NCBI GenBank assembly: GCA_020881915.1
Contig: JAJFPB010000005.1
Location: 3,100,001-3,164,000, forward strand
Source: Paramyrothecium sp. XJ0827
Lineage: Eukaryota; Ascomycota; Sordariomycetes; Hypocreales; Stachybotryaceae
Length of the DNA: 64,000 nucleotides
Direction of reading: 5' to 3'
In this document: positions 8,670 through 21,369 of the stretch, in pieces
Numbering within the stretch: the stretch's first letter is position 1
How the letters are laid out: every line of letters starts with the position of its first letter
Notes under the pieces: generated by a model
Databases searched by the model: none
What the model saw: the letters and a program-made list of their open reading frames with translations, nothing else
Told to the model about the DNA's origin: nothing
Translations under genes and position numbers: made by a program

Positions 8670-11659
8670 ATGGTCAAGTAGGTCTCTCCAGCAGCCTGTT
8701 GCCTCTCGATGCTTCTTGATTGCGGCATGCGAGTTCCCCCTAGCGTCTCTCCATTCCTCTCCCCATCAGCTCCTCGACTCTCTGTTGGCGCACAGCCCGG
8801 CGAAACGAGAACCGAGAGACTGAACTCCCTCTGCCTACAATATGCTTCCAATACAGCTTCCTCCCTCAGCTGTTCATCATCACTTGATGTCGCCTTTCAT
8901 TCTTCCTCCAGCAGATATAGTCCCCATTCGTTTACTCAAACCCGATCTTCCTACGTTCAGAGGCTGACAATGACCCCGACAGCTTCACCATCGATGAGAT
9001 CCGGGCGCTTATGGACAAGCCTACCAATGTCCGTAACATGTCCGTCATTGCCCACGTCGATCACGGCAAGTCTACCCTGACCGACTCTCTGCTGGCCAAG
9101 GCCGGTATCATCTCCAGCGCCAAGGCTGGTGATGCCCGAGCCACGGATACTCGTGCCGACGAGCAGGAGCGTGGTATCACCATCAAGTCCACTGCCATCT
9201 CCCTGTACGGTCAGCTCGAGGACGATGAGGATATCAAGGACATTGTTGGCCAGAAGACCGACGGCAAGGACTTCCTGATCAACCTGATTGACTCCCCCGG
9301 TCACGTTGATTTCTCTTCCGAGGTCACTGCTGCTCTCCGTGTCACTGATGGTGCCCTTGTCGTCGTCGACACCGTCGAGGGTGTCTGCGTCCAGACCGAG
9401 ACTGTCCTGCGTCAGGCCCTTGGTGAGCGTATCAAGCCTGTCATCATCATCAACAAGGTCGACCGTGCTCTTCTCGAGCTCCAGGTCTCCAAGGAGGATC
9501 TGTACCAGTCCTTCTCTCGTACCATCGAGTCCGTCAACGTCATCATCTCCACCTACCTCGACAAGTCCCTTGGTGATGTCCAGGTCTACCCCGAGAAGGG
9601 TACCGTTGCCTTCGGTTCCGGTCTGCACGGCTGGGCCTTCACTATCCGCCAGTTCGCTGTCCGTTACGCCAAGAAGTTCGGTGTTGACAAGAACAAGATG
9701 ATGGAGCGTCTCTGGGTAAGCCCTCTATCTTTCTCCACTTCCCGCCTTGTTTGCGGGTGTCTTTTTTCGCGAAACTCTGTAGCTAACATCTCCTGCTTAA
9801 TAGGGTGACAACTACTTCAACCCCCACACCAAGAAGTGGACCAAGAACGGCACCTACGAGGGCAAGCAGCTCGAGCGTGCCTTCAACCAGTTCATCCTGG
9901 ACCCCATCTTCAAGATCTTCTCCGCTGTCATGAACTTCAAGAAGGAGGAGATTGCTACTCTTCTGGAGAAGCTTAGCCTCAAGCTGAGCGCCGATGACAG
10001 GCAGAAGGAGGGCAAGCAGCTGCTCAAGGCTGTCATGAAGACCTTCCTGCCCGCTGCCGACTCTCTGCTGGAGATGATGATCCTGCACCTTCCTTCTCCC
10101 GTCACTGCCCAGAAGTACCGTGCTGAGACTCTGTACGAGGGTCCCCTGGACGATGAGGCTGCCATTGGTATCCGTGACTGCGACCCCAAGGGTCCCCTCA
10201 TGCTGTACGTCTCCAAGATGGTGCCCACCTCCGATAAGGGTCGTTTCTACGCCTTCGGTCGTGTCTTCTCCGGTACCGTCCGCTCCGGTCTCAAGGTCCG
10301 CATCCAGGGCCCCAACTACATCCCTGGCAAGAAGGACGACCTTTTCATCAAGGCTATTCAGCGTACCGTCCTGATGATGGGTGGCAAGGTCGAGCCCATC
10401 GACGACATGCCTGCCGGTAACATTGTCGGTCTGGTCGGTATCGATCAGTTCCTTCTCAAGTCTGGTACCCTCACCACCAGCGACACCGCCCACAACCTCA
10501 AGGTCATGAAGTTCTCCGTCTCCCCCGTCGTCCAGCGTTCCGTCCAGGTCAAGAACGCCCAGGATCTGCCCAAGCTCGTCGAGGGTCTCAAGCGTCTGTC
10601 CAAGTCCGACCCTTGCGTTCTTACCTTCACTTCCGACTCCGGTGAGCACGTCGTTGCTGGTGCCGGTGAGCTGCATCTTGAGATTTGCTTGAACGATCTC
10701 GAGAACGACCACGCTGGTGTTCCTCTCATCATTTCCGACCCCGTCGTCCAGTACCGTGAGACCGTCGCCGGCAAGTCCAGCATGACTGCTCTGTCCAAGT
10801 CCCCTAACAAGCACAACCGTATCTACATGGTTGCTGAGCCCATCGAGGAGGAGCTGTCTCTGGCCATCGAGGGTGGCAAGGTCAGCGCCCGTGACGATTT
10901 CAAGGCCCGTGCCCGTGTCCTGGCTGACGACTTCGGTTGGGACGTCACCGATGCCCGAAAGATCTGGACCTTCGGTCCTGACGGCACTGGCGCCAACTTG
11001 GTCGTCGACCAGACCAAGGCCGTCCAGTACCTCAACGAAATCAAGGACTCCGTTGTCTCTGGTTTCCAGTGGGCCAGTCGCGAGGGTCCCATCGCCGAGG
11101 AGCCCATGCGCTCCATCCGCTTCAACATCATGGATGTTACCCTGCACGCCGATGCTATCCACCGTGGTGGTGGCCAGATCATCCCTACCGCTCGTCGTGT
11201 CCTGTACGCCTCCACCCTGCTCGCCGAGCCCGCTCTTCTCGAGCCCGTCTACCTCGTCGAGATTCAGGTTCCCGAGAACGCCATGGGTGGCGTGTACGGT
11301 GTCCTGACCCGCCGTCGTGGTCACGTCTTCAACGAGGAGCAGCGCCCTGGTACTCCTCTGTTCAACATCAAGGCTTACCTGCCCGTCCTGGAGTCCTTCG
11401 GCTTCAACGCTGATCTGCGCCAGGCCACCTCCGGCCAGGCCTTCCCTCAGTCCGTCTTCGACCACTGGCAGGTTCTGCCCGGTGGCTCGCCCCTCGACTC
11501 CACCAGCAAGACCGGCCAGATCGTCCTCGAGATGCGTAAGCGCAAGGGTCTCAAGGCCGAGGTTCCCGGCTACGAGAACGTAAGTTTGCCACGAACCCCC
11601 GATGAAGATTGCGACACGCAGATGCTAACAAAGACCCTTAGTACTATGACAAGCTGTAA
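8670..11659 (+). CDS. eEF2: Translation elongation factor 2 (eEF2), diphthamide GTPase
   Basis: GTPase that translocates tRNA and mRNA on the cytosolic ribosome. Exons by inspection: 8670-8677, 8983-9715, 9804-11579, 11642-11659; total 2535 nt, 844 aa, the family's usual length. The first join gives [14 protein letters not shown], the conserved start; the last adds only YYDKL. P-loop AHVDHGKST lies near residue 26-34, DSPGHVDF and NKVD follow, so all G-domain motifs are intact. The diphthamide loop is present ([19 protein letters not shown]), with the modifiable His before RGGG near residue 700. The start context is GCCAAGATGG. Intron 1 is 305 nt and pyrimidine-rich, inserted after eight coding bases; introns 2 and 3 are 88 and 62 nt. 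Codons are strongly C-ending, as expected for very high expression. Identification is certain. Confidence 0.98.
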
Positions 11660-12681
11660 ATTGCTTCCCAACAGGCCGCCTAAATCAGCACTCACGCCAC
11701 ATTGGGCATCCATCATATCCAAGTGGTTGCTAGCGAAGATGAGTTGTTCACAGCTTGTCCGTCTCTCCGGGACTTCAAGAGACAAGTCGAGTGAAAAGGA
11801 GAAAAGGAAAATAAAACATCTGCGCAGGGCCATGTTGTGCCCATAATGAAGGGAAGCTATGGTCGGCTTTCATGCATGTAGTTACGTCGTCTCCATGAGT
11901 TGAAGAAACACGTCTAGAGAATATGTTGCCCCTTTGCATACATGGTGATGTTGTGATTGTCGTGTAGCTACACACCGTGCTGTCTCATCCCAACCAGGCC
12001 GTGAGGCGAGGGGAGGTTTGGCTCGCGTCCTCAAAAGGTTCGTGAATACCCTGGTGACATACCTTGATCTCTGAAGCTACCTGAGGTACATTGATCATGT
12101 TACGAGGCCAGAATCATGTGCCGAGCCGCTCTTGAAAACGTATACCGAGCGGCTTCGAGGCATGAACGGACGGCATGGTGCTATGATTAAAGTGAAACGG
12201 GATGGGTTGTGCATGTAGGCCTGATTGAGGCGCATATTCCCGAGACAACATCAAGAAGCATCTGTTTTGATCGTGCTCGAAGTAGCTTTTCTGGGAATGC
12301 TGAAGCTTGACCGACATCTGCTTGTTGGTTTTGTTGAAAGATAGTGTTGGTTGTTGGTTATTGGAAAATGATACTTTAGGTACCTTGGCGAATGTACCTT
12401 CCACGGTTCCCCGCAGCTTTAAATACCTTGATGTACTTGCTTCGGCGGACGAGGAGGAGCCTGGCCGTGTCGCACTGCGATACCAGTAGCTCCCCGTACC
12501 TTGCCTTATCGACAACAATTTGTCCCAGTTAGAGCTACTCGAGCTTTCACATCATATCGATATAAAGCAGAAGCCGTATGCAACAGGCCCCAAACGACGA
12601 TTGCTTCGCTCACCGCCTACCCTACGCATGTATTGATCCTCCACCGCAGCTTGTACCTGCATGATTTGACGTGTCGGGACC
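11660..12681. other. Intergenic: eEF2 3' region and promoter of CCCH/RRM gene
   Basis: About 1 kb. Apart from the eEF2 3' UTR, I see only short TACCT/AGGTA words (12077-12089, 12375-12386) and no coding signal. Confidence 0.65.
11810..11815 (+). terminator. Candidate poly(A) signal of eEF2
   Basis: AATAAA about 150 bases after the eEF2 stop codon, in an A-rich stretch. Position fits a 3' end; not proven. Confidence 0.4.
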
Positions 12682-15296
12682 ATGCTGTTCCCCGAGGAGG
12701 ACGCGCCGTTGCTCAAGGCTTGGATTGTCAAGCGCATCGAGAACACGTTAGTCGGCCTGTCCTCGAGAGCCGTCATGGATGGTTGCCTCTCTGCCCCTCT
12801 TACGCTTGGGTAGGTTCGCTTGAGTGAATAATGTTGACGAGAGCGTGCGCTGCTTCAGATCCGACGCCGATTCCGATGTCCTCGCCGAATACGTGATCGC
12901 TTTGCTTAAGCACGATGGCGACCAAGCTTCGGTGCGGAAACTTTGCGAGGAGGAGATTCCCGACTTCTTGACTGAAGGTAGGACCAAGTTCCATGGTCGT
13001 TTCATGTTACGATCAGCATCGTGGACACAAGCACAGCCAGCTTACTATTTGTCTGCGCGCAGATCCGAAGCCCTTTCTTGACGACGTCTTCCAAGCCCTC
13101 AAATACAAATCCTACCTGCCCGGCGCTTCGCAGCCCCCCAAACCCTCAGTGGCCGAAGCCAACCAACCGCCCGCTCCGCCCAACGGCCGGCAAGCGTACG
13201 ATGATTTCGCGCCATCCCCCCCGCGCGCATACCCGAGGAAGCGAGGGTACCAGGACCTTGACGATCCAGAGTATCAGGAATCGCAATTCCCCGGCCAAGG
13301 CGGGCGCCCGCTTAAACAGGCTCGTCGCAATGGGCGCAGAGGTAGAGCGGGCGACGCTCGTGGAGGGAGGTCCAAGGGCTTTGCACCCATGCCCAGCGCA
13401 TCAGGTTTCCTGCCCTTCGATCCGAACAATCCCCTCCCCATGGACGCCCTCATGCAGATGCAGGCCATGGGCCTACCTTTCCCGCCCTTGGGCAAGGGTC
13501 CAGACTTTCCGGGGAGCAAAGACGCGCCACGGCGCAGGGGCAGGTGCCGGGACTTCGATACGAAAGGTTACTGCTCGAGGGGAAGCACATGTCAGTATGA
13601 TCATGCCAACGAATCTTCGTACAACCCCTCAATGGTTGGACAAGATGGTAAGTCGCTTTTCTTACGCGATTCCCTCCCTTGGCATAAGCTCTAGCACACG
13701 AAGGGAGACCGCAAACAAACCCCTAAGTCACGGACTTTGGGAAAATACATTGGGCCTCTCCTCTCTCCTCTCCGAGATTCTTCATCTCAGCTTAACGAGC
13801 TCTCAATTTTGTGTTTTGGAAGAGCTAACAAGCCTGTCATTTGTCTAGAATACGACCCTAATAATGCTGTGCCTCCTGGCGGACCGCCGTTCGACCCTGC
13901 CCAGTATTTCCAGGCTATGAACGCCTTCATGTCGGGAATGCAGCCTGGACGAGGCCGAGGGGCCCGGAGAGAGCGTGGAGGCAGGAAAAAAGGCGCCCGC
14001 GCTCCATTCTCTGTTGATGGGCCCGTGAACGATCGCTCGAAGAGCACGATCGTTGTCGAGAGCATTCCGGAAGAGTCCTTCAGCGAAGAAAAAGTTCGCG
14101 AATTTTTCTCCCAGTTTGGAAACATTGTCGAAGTATCAATGCAGCCGTACAAACACCTGGCTACAGTCAAGTACGACAATTGGAACGCTGCCAATGCAGC
14201 ATACCGCTCCCCCAAGGTTATTTTTGAAAACCGCTTCGTCAAGGTGTTCTGGCACAAGGACGAGGCCGACAACATGGCTTTCTCGAGGCCTGAAAACGGA
14301 ACCAGCATGAACGGAAGCGTAGAGCCGGAGCCGGAACTTGACTTGGAGGAGTTTCAAAGAAGGCAGGAGGCAGCACAGCAGCAGCACCAAGAACGAGAAG
14401 CCAAACGGGAGGAGATTGAGCGCCAACGACGCGAGCTGGAGAGACAACAAGAAGAGCTGCTGGCAAGACATCGGCAGGAGAGCGAGAGGCTACAGGCCAA
14501 GCTTGCAGAGAAGAACGGTGCCGACCCGGCGGCAACAAGCTCAGGAACGGAGATGCTGCGCGCGAAACTAGCGGCGCTGGAACAGGAGGCTAAGCTACTG
14601 GGCATAGATCCAAATGCAGCTGACGACGTTGGCGGGTATCCCTCAGCCGGGGCCGGAGGATTTCGGGGCAGAGGCGGCCTTCGTGGGAGAGGTTATGCTC
14701 CCAGGGGGCGCGGCGGCTTCTCCAGAGGACAGGACAGTAGACATGCCGCGTATGCCCAGTATTCCCTGGACAATCGACCTAAGAAACTAGCCATTACCGG
14801 CGTGGACTTTACGTCTCCGGAGAAGGACGAGGCGCTGCGGCACTTCCTTCTCGTAAGTACCACTCATTTCCCTACTCTTTCTCTGACCTTCCCTCTGCGT
14901 CAACTGCGCGCAGGGCAGATTTTGGCCGTCAAGTCATGCTGACACCCACGCGTACAGAACCTGGGCGAGTTCGAGTCCGTCGAGTCGTCCCCCACCGTCA
15001 CCCACGTCGCCTTCCGGGACCGCAAAACGGCCGAGCGCTTCCACCACGCCCTCCACGACAAGGAGCTCGCCGGCATCGACGGCAAGCTGCAGCTCGAGTG
15101 GGTCAAGTCGGCGGGCGGCGGCACGAGTGCGCCCGCACCGCCGCCGCCCCAGCAACCGCAGAAGCAAGGACAGGAGCAGGCGGCGGACGACAACCTTAGC
15201 GAGGACGGGGAGGTGCCGGATGACGACGACGACCGGGGAGGCCGGCAGGTGGACATGGACTACGACGTGGGAGACCAGGATGACTGGGGCGAGTAG
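12682..15296 (+). CDS. CCCH zinc finger and RRM protein, RBM26/27 (Rmn1) type
   Basis: Nuclear RNA-binding protein, 703 aa. Exons: 12682-12746, 12859-12977, 13063-13647, 13849-14852, 14958-15296; all joins keep frame and introns carry branch-like CTRAY motifs (e.g. GCTAAC before 13849). Order of parts: PWI-like N-terminus (residues 1-80), Pro-rich linker, CCCH finger at about 223-242 with C-x8-C-x5-C-x3-H spacing, first RRM about 321-392 (STIVVESIP ... HLATVKYDN), Glu/Gln coiled coil 421-480, RGG repeats about 523-552, second degenerate RRM about 568-628, acidic tail. This order matches vertebrate RBM26/RBM27 and fission yeast Rmn1. Known: these proteins work with Mtr4-type helicase adaptors that feed transcripts to the nuclear exosome. 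A role here in RNA surveillance is inferred from architecture. Confidence 0.88.
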
Positions 15297-16234
15297 AGAG
15301 GTCGCTGGCCACGTATAAAAGCTGGGAGTGCGCCCGGCGTGGAGTGTTCTTGGCGTAAACTAGAAAACACCGAGCCCATGACCATTGATCTCTGGGTTAC
15401 TCATACTTGAGTAGCACGATAAAGGGGTGAACTAGCCTACCAAAGGCGGGTAGTTAAGAGCGCCGCCGCCATGAAGGCTTCACGTATGATTACATGGGTA
15501 TCTTTAAGATCCGCACTGGATTATGAAGCATGACACAATAATCAAGTTCTGATCCGCTACCATATGCCAAGTCTAACATCAAATTGACAAATAGCTGTCA
15601 CAGCCATAATTGTCTGTCAACTATGGCCATCTATATAAGTTTGTCTAGCTCGTCTTTCCAAGGCGACATTCGTTCAACACGACCGAATGTAGTCCAAGAA
15701 ATAGACGCATGTGTCTATGTCCCAAGTCGGCACAGGAAGAAGCGAAAGTTTTAGATCTCCCCCCGGTACTCCCTCCAACTACCCTCCAAACCTCCACTCC
15801 CACCTTCCAAGAACCATGAAGAAGAGAAAAAAAGAGTCGAGTAAAACAAAGAGAGAAAATTCCCTTCCACAGGCGACGGGGTATCGTTGAGATATTTTAA
15901 TATGCATGCAAAAGAAGCATTGCCCGATTGAAAGCGGGCAATGCTGCGTGTCGTTCAGTCCCTTTTGGTTTTGTTTATGAAGAGATGCGCCAGTTGTCCG
16001 CTGTTTCTCTTCCCTTTCCCGGCAAAACCCCAGTAAGTCCCAGTGTAGCTTTTTGTTGGAAAAAGACCACCACCTTGGTGTATGTAACGCCCAAGTAAAA
16101 TATCAAATGCACAGATGCAAAATGTCGTAAGAAGCATGACGTGCGAGCACTCAAAGGAAGCCTTTTACGCCTTTATGACAAGAAATGAAATCAAAAACAC
16201 AAGATGATCAAGACATCGGGCGAGGAAGAGCTGC
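15297..16234. other. Intergenic between convergent genes
   Basis: About 0.94 kb of facing 3' regions (CCCH/RRM gene on +, MTHFR on -). It contains purine-rich stretches near 15810-15865 and T-rich stretches on the other strand, consistent with UTRs. No coding signal. Confidence 0.65.
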
Positions 16235-18121
16235 TTAAGCAGCAACAGCAGACTCGCTGTTCCTCAGAGGGTGACCGTTGGTCGAGGCAATGGGCGAGTC
16301 GAGGCTAGGGAGCTCGAGGTGTTCGAACAGCTCGAAAATGGTACGGCTCTCGTGGAAGTCATTGTTCACTATAATCCAGTTAGCTTTCTCATTGTGACCT
16401 CACCATTAACGATTAAACTCACCGATGTTGACCAAGTACCAGTCATTCATGACGTGCTCAATCAGCTTACGGCTGGAGGAGTTGGCGTCATAGCAGCGAG
16501 CCCAGTCCACTCCCAGGCGGTAGGCCTCGTCCCTCCAAGCAAGGAAACTGACGCTCTCCACGATGGTGGGCTGGACGATCTCCTTGCCGGGGAAGACACC
16601 CCAGGTCACGGCATTGGGTCCATCGGAAGGCGCGTTTGTCTTCAAGTCACCGGACTTGGAAACGGCGTAGTAGGTCAGAGTCGGGTGGTCCTTAAGACGC
16701 TGCATCAACTTGGGGTAGACGTCGGGATGGAGGAATAACTCAAGATACGCCTTCTGGTAGACGTAGCCGTTCGCAGGGCCCCAACCGTAGGTGGGGTCGG
16801 ATGACTTGACGCCGTCGACAGCGGGCTGAGAGTTGATGGTAATGAAGCCCTTAGTGTTCAGCTTAACAAGATCCTTCTTGATGGGCTCGGCCTCGGTGGC
16901 GATGGGAGACTCGCTCCAGGGCAGAGAGTCCAACTCGCCGTTCAAATAGCGGATGAAGAGCTGACCAAGCTCAGCAACGGTTTGAGGCTCACCCCACTTC
17001 TTTCGGTTGGCCTCGTTGGAGCCGGGAAGACCAATGCCGTAAGCATCGAGCTCACCGAACGCAGGAGACCTCGAATCACCCCAGCGTCCGTTGGGGAACT
17101 CGTCCCAGTCTTGGGTTCGCAGGACGTACGACTTGTTGCGGTTGCGCCAGAAGATGGGTCGGACGTCCTCGTCTCGGCGGCCGAGAGCCTTGGACTGCTT
17201 CCAGGGAAGGGGCTGGACGAAAGGACGGTTGGCGGAGGGGGCCCAGTTGAGCTCATCGAGGAGCATGCGGGTGGCTTGGGCCAGGTTCATGGTGTAAAAG
17301 TGCAAGTGGCAGATACCGGCAGCGAGCAGCTTCCGGCAGAGCTCAGCAACGAGCGACTTGCCGATGTCACGAACAGCATTGTCATCGTTCTTGACGGGCT
17401 CGAGAGCATCCATCCATTCTTTGGGAACCCTGCAGTTCATGTGCTTGGCGCGGCGCAGGAAGCTTGCGTAGGTTGCGATGGGCATGATGCCGGGCAGAAT
17501 GGGAATGGTGATGCCGCGCTCACGCACTCGTCCGACCCAGCGGATGAAGTTGTCGGCGTCGTAGAACATCTGCGTGACGATGAAGGAAGCGCCTTCGTCA
17601 ACCTTCTCCTTCAGGTGGTCAAGGAGAGATTCCTCGTCCTTGTTGTCATCGCAGCCCTCGGGATAGCCAGCGACGCCAATATCGAAATGGTTGCCGTAGG
17701 TCTTTCGAATGTGCGTGACAAGGTCGCGGGCGTACTGGAAGCCGCCCTCGGTGGCGGTCCACTTCTCCTGGTCGCGAGGAGGGTCGCCACGCAGAGCCAG
17801 GATGTTGGTGCAGCCGGCCTTGTAGGCCTTCTGGAGAGCGTCGTTGATCTCGTCGGTGCCCATGTCGGTGCAGGTCAGGTGCATGCAGGTCTCGAGGCCG
17901 TAGACGGCCTGGGCTTGGAGGATCATCTCGCAAGTCAGGTCGGAGGTGGTGCCGCCAGCACCCCAGGTGATGTCGATGAACTTGGGACCGAGGTTGTACA
18001 TGCGGTCCATACGCTCGTAGAGGTTCTGTACACCCTGAGCAGTCTTGGGAGGGAAGTACTCGAAGGAGAAGGAGGGCTGGCCGCTCCTCTCGGCGTCGAT
18101 GAGCATATCCTTGATGTGCAT
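16235..18121 (-). CDS. MET13: Methylenetetrahydrofolate reductase (Met13 type)
   Basis: Reduces 5,10-methylene-THF to 5-methyl-THF for methionine synthesis; cytosolic flavoprotein. 610 aa from two exons on the minus strand: 18121-16423 and 16368-16235, joined across a 54-nt GTGAGT...TAG intron so that the C-terminal part reads NIVNND, the conserved MTHFR motif. Without the splice the frame would stop six codons later. The N-terminal TIM-barrel catalytic domain (about 1-300) shows FSFEYFPPKT near residue 18 and FIDITWGAGG near 48, and continues with a family C-terminal domain. The start (MHIKDML...) aligns with Saccharomyces Met13, so the first ATG is kept. Fungi usually carry two paralogues (Met12 and Met13); the N-terminus fits Met13 better. 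Confidence 0.95.
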
Positions 18122-20206
18122 CGTTGGCGACGGTGCGGCTTCGGCAGCTCGCAGGATATGGGGAGCAAGGTAGAATTAAAGAACCAGGGGAAGAATCAGA
18201 CAGCAGCTAAGGAGAGGCACCATCCATTAGCACGCTAGGCATCGAACAGCAAACGGAGGAGAGGGCGAGGTTCGGGGGGGGAGGGGGGGAGGAGAAATGG
18301 GAGCGTATAAGAAGAAAAAGAATGATGCAGGAGCAGCAGCAGGAACAAACCAATTGCTTGTCGGACTGAGGGGTTACATTTTAAGGTACTTACAGGGTCC
18401 GAATCGGCGCCGGGAGACCGCTAGTTTTTTGGGGCAATCGCCTTGGTACCTCTAGAGGTATCCGCCCCTCCAAGCAAGAAACAGATGGAAGAACTAGGTC
18501 AAGGTGGGCACAGCGGAAACCCTCCCCACGACTGAGATGTTGAGAGGGAAATTCAGTGGCGACAAGGAATAATAATTTAGGAGAAGGAGAGGAGTCAGGG
18601 GAACACGGGATGCACGAGGTTATAGAGGAATGCGGAGGTGGAGAGGAGAGAGGAACCGAAGAGGAAAAAAGAAGTCAGGATTATAAGAGCGAGGGGGGAG
18701 GAAGGTCTGGAGAGAAGCGAGTACGGCCTGGTGACGTTGAAGGGCATATAATAAGAACAGAACTGGGAGGCTTGCAACTAGATCAAAATTCTCCGCCTCT
18801 GCTGGAAAACCTACCGATAAGTACAAGTACTGCTCTTATCCTCTCCCCTTCCTACAGCAGTACTAATTGTTTTAGACAAGAGTAATTTTAAGGACCGGTT
18901 TCCCTTCGCGGCGACGACGTAGAGGCAGAGATACTTGCAAGTACTTTATCCCCCGGAACTCCGACCATGGCGGGCCCCTGATTCGTCGGGGGTCGCCGAA
19001 AGCGTCCCCAACTTGGGGGGGGGAACCAGAGGCACTCCACCGCAGGGTGCAGAGTACGCAGGACGAGACCTTAATCGCCGTTGGCCCACGAGCAAAATCC
19101 CTTGACTTAGGTAGGCAGGCCTCCGCTGCTGCTGGCTTCGTCTTGCATACACAGTTCCTGCGACGACGACGACCAGCTCCGGGGAGCCGAAGGGGAGGGG
19201 TGAGGGGCGAGGGATTGTCAACCTCGTCGCACATCAGATCGACAGCGGCAAGGTACGGAGACGAGTTGTGCAAACTGCGTTTACGTACCTAATGTGTGTG
19301 CGCGTGTGTTCAGTTTGCTCCGATCCGTGCTTCAGAAAACGGTGTCCACGGCTGTGACAACGCCTCCAAGTGTGAAATGCAATTATGATCCCGCTCCTTT
19401 TGAGGCTCCGAGTTGGCTTGATGTCCGATGTCCAAGTCCGTGACCGCCTCCGATTAGTGTAAGTCATCCCCCCATGTACCGTCATGTACCCTTTTTTTTC
19501 CTTCTTCCCTTGTCGTTGTTATGGGTGGTGGCCACAAAGTCTCCATGGTTTACAACCCCGAGTACGAGGGGAGTTCTAAAGCAGAGCAAATGCCGCCCAC
19601 TGGGGTCCCCTCCCCTCTGTTAGTCCGTGCCCCTCCATCTGCCCCTCCACGCCGCGCTGCCCCTCCTTTGGACACACAAGAGACACAACAAGACGAGACG
19701 AGACAAGGCCTCCAAGAGGCCCCCCGCTGTTTCGCCTGCCGCTGCAAAATGACTCCTGCAGTAGCATCCACGTCGTCGGTGCAATCAAACGTGCAGCATA
19801 GAGACACTGGATTGGCGAGGATCAAGACCCCCCGCTAGTTCTTTCGTCAGTGCCCGTTTTTTCTTTGTCTTTCACCAGCAATCTTGGTTGAAGCAAGCTT
19901 CTTAGCAGTCGGTCGGGGCCGTGCTATCAAAAATTCATGCTTGTTTCTCCAACCTCGGCGCCGACTATATCTAAGGCCTCTCAGTTGTAACTACAAGCAT
20001 TACACATGCCAAGTCAGAGACACTGCACCTGCAACCCGGCACTGTCGGGAGCGGTGTTGATGCATCGCTGCCTGGTCAGCTTCATTACGCGGTCATCGGA
20101 GTCTGCTGGACCCAAAATGGTATCCTATATTCCGGTATAGGACGCATTATAGAGCTATGCATGCCCCTTCCTATCCGGCGTCATCATTGCCTAGATGCGA
20201 CATGAT
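18122..20206. other. Intergenic: MTHFR promoter and bZIP gene 3' region
   Basis: About 2.1 kb. Near MTHFR it has a G-rich tract (18274-18292) and TACCT/AGGTA words (18380-18390, 18445-18461). A second G run lies at about 19015-19023. Open frames near 18556-18885 are made of purine-rich low-complexity sequence and show no protein character. Nothing else supportable. Confidence 0.65.
18274..18292 (+). repeat. G-rich tract upstream of MTHFR
   Basis: Eight G, A, seven G, A, two G in a row about 150 bases upstream of the MTHFR start codon (that gene is on the minus strand, so its sense strand is C-rich here). The run could form G-quadruplex-like structure; function unknown. Confidence 0.8.
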
Positions 20207-21369
20207 TCACCCGCTGAACTGGCCAGTCCCCTTGAGCAGCAGAGGTGGCGCCCCGCGGAGCTGTCTCCATCTGTTGCTATTCTCGACGATCTCTCGATCG
20301 AACAGGAACCACCACCGCTCGAACAGGACCTGCCCAATCTCCCAGCAGCTGCCGTCGTACGGGTCCCCCCCGTAGATCCGCACGCCTTCAGCGTTGTGTT
20401 CCAGGTCGTACGCAAAGTTGACCAACGCCAGGGGCCCCGCTGCGTTGGGCGGCCGAGCCTCGTCCGGCAGCGCGAACACGCTGATGATCCTATCCCGTGC
20501 TCCTGGCCATGGCAGGAAATCGAGAATGGGGTGGTGGGGGATCAGGATCTGTGATGGCGTTGGCCGCCACGCTTCAGGGAGCTGGTCAAGGGCTGGCGTC
20601 CCTAGGCCGTTGTTGAACGGTGACACGGCATCGAGGCTCCACATCTGCTCTTTACATCCCAGTCGCTCCGCTATCCGGAGGAGTGCACGTAGAATCGTAA
20701 GCTCATGTACAGGTAGGAGGTAGCTGTCTGGGAACCCCGTTCCTGGAGAAGACTGGCTGGAGCTTCCGCTCAATGACAAAGTCGGGGCCGAGCCAGATTC
20801 TTGCACAATACCCTCATGGCCGGGTGATATTGAGAACATGGCAGCCTGTGCCACTGCAACCTCGTCTGCGAAGCCATAAGGAAGCAGCTCCAGACCTGGT
20901 TCGTCTATAAGAGATGACAGCATATCGTTATTCAATGAATCCCAAGCAGAGGCCAGGTCCACGTCAGGGTCCAAGGTGACACCGCCGCCTTCTTCAGCAG
21001 GGCCCTGAGACACCGTCTCCGAGCTCGTTGTTGTCCCGCTCTCCTCTGCCCACCCCTCCGAAGTTGATGATCCAATAGATAATTCCGCACAATTCGTGTC
21101 TTGCCGCTTATTGGCTTCACTTCCCTGTTTCCGAAGGTGTCGCTTTCTAGCTCCTTATCAATCATTTAGAACAGGTTCTAATCTCTCAAGCCAAGGTAAG
21201 GTGCATTCGACTCACTATATCGTCGCTGCGCCAGCACATTCAGGACCCTTTTCCTCTCGGCGGCATCTTGCTCAATATCAGGCACATCGAGAGCCGCGGG
21301 CTCTTTGTGCGCTCTTTGTCTCGTGCGAGGCCGATTGGCCAACTCGGACAGTGTTCCAGAGACCTCCAT
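20207..21369 (-). CDS. bZIP-like transcription factor with DUF3425 domain
   Basis: 365 aa from two exons on the minus strand: 21369-21216 and 21150-20207, with a 65-nt GTGAGT intron and a TTGATA branch-like element before GGAG. The join gives a basic stretch near residues 38-60 (ERKRVLNVLAQRRY followed by TRKRHLRKQ), the bZIP-like DNA-contact region typical of this fungal family; no long leucine zipper follows. The C-terminal half, from about residue 199, has the DUF3425 features (LPVHELTILRALLRIAERLG; LVNFAYDLEHNAEG; a Trp-rich FERWWFLFDREIVENSNRWR). Start context is GCCACCATGG. Known: such proteins are nuclear regulators, often of secondary metabolism or stress. No target is visible here. 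It diverges from the 470-aa gene to its right. Confidence 0.85.

Noticed and set aside
9783..11465. 560-codon open frame antisense to eEF2 (also 223 codons at 8957-9628)
   Set aside because: It mirrors the C-ending codon bias of eEF2: few stops occur on the opposite strand. The translation is Leu/Val/Asp/Gly-rich with no domain character.
16982..18238. 418-codon frame antisense to MTHFR
   Set aside because: Shadow of the MTHFR coding sequence; low-complexity Val/Leu/Gly composition.
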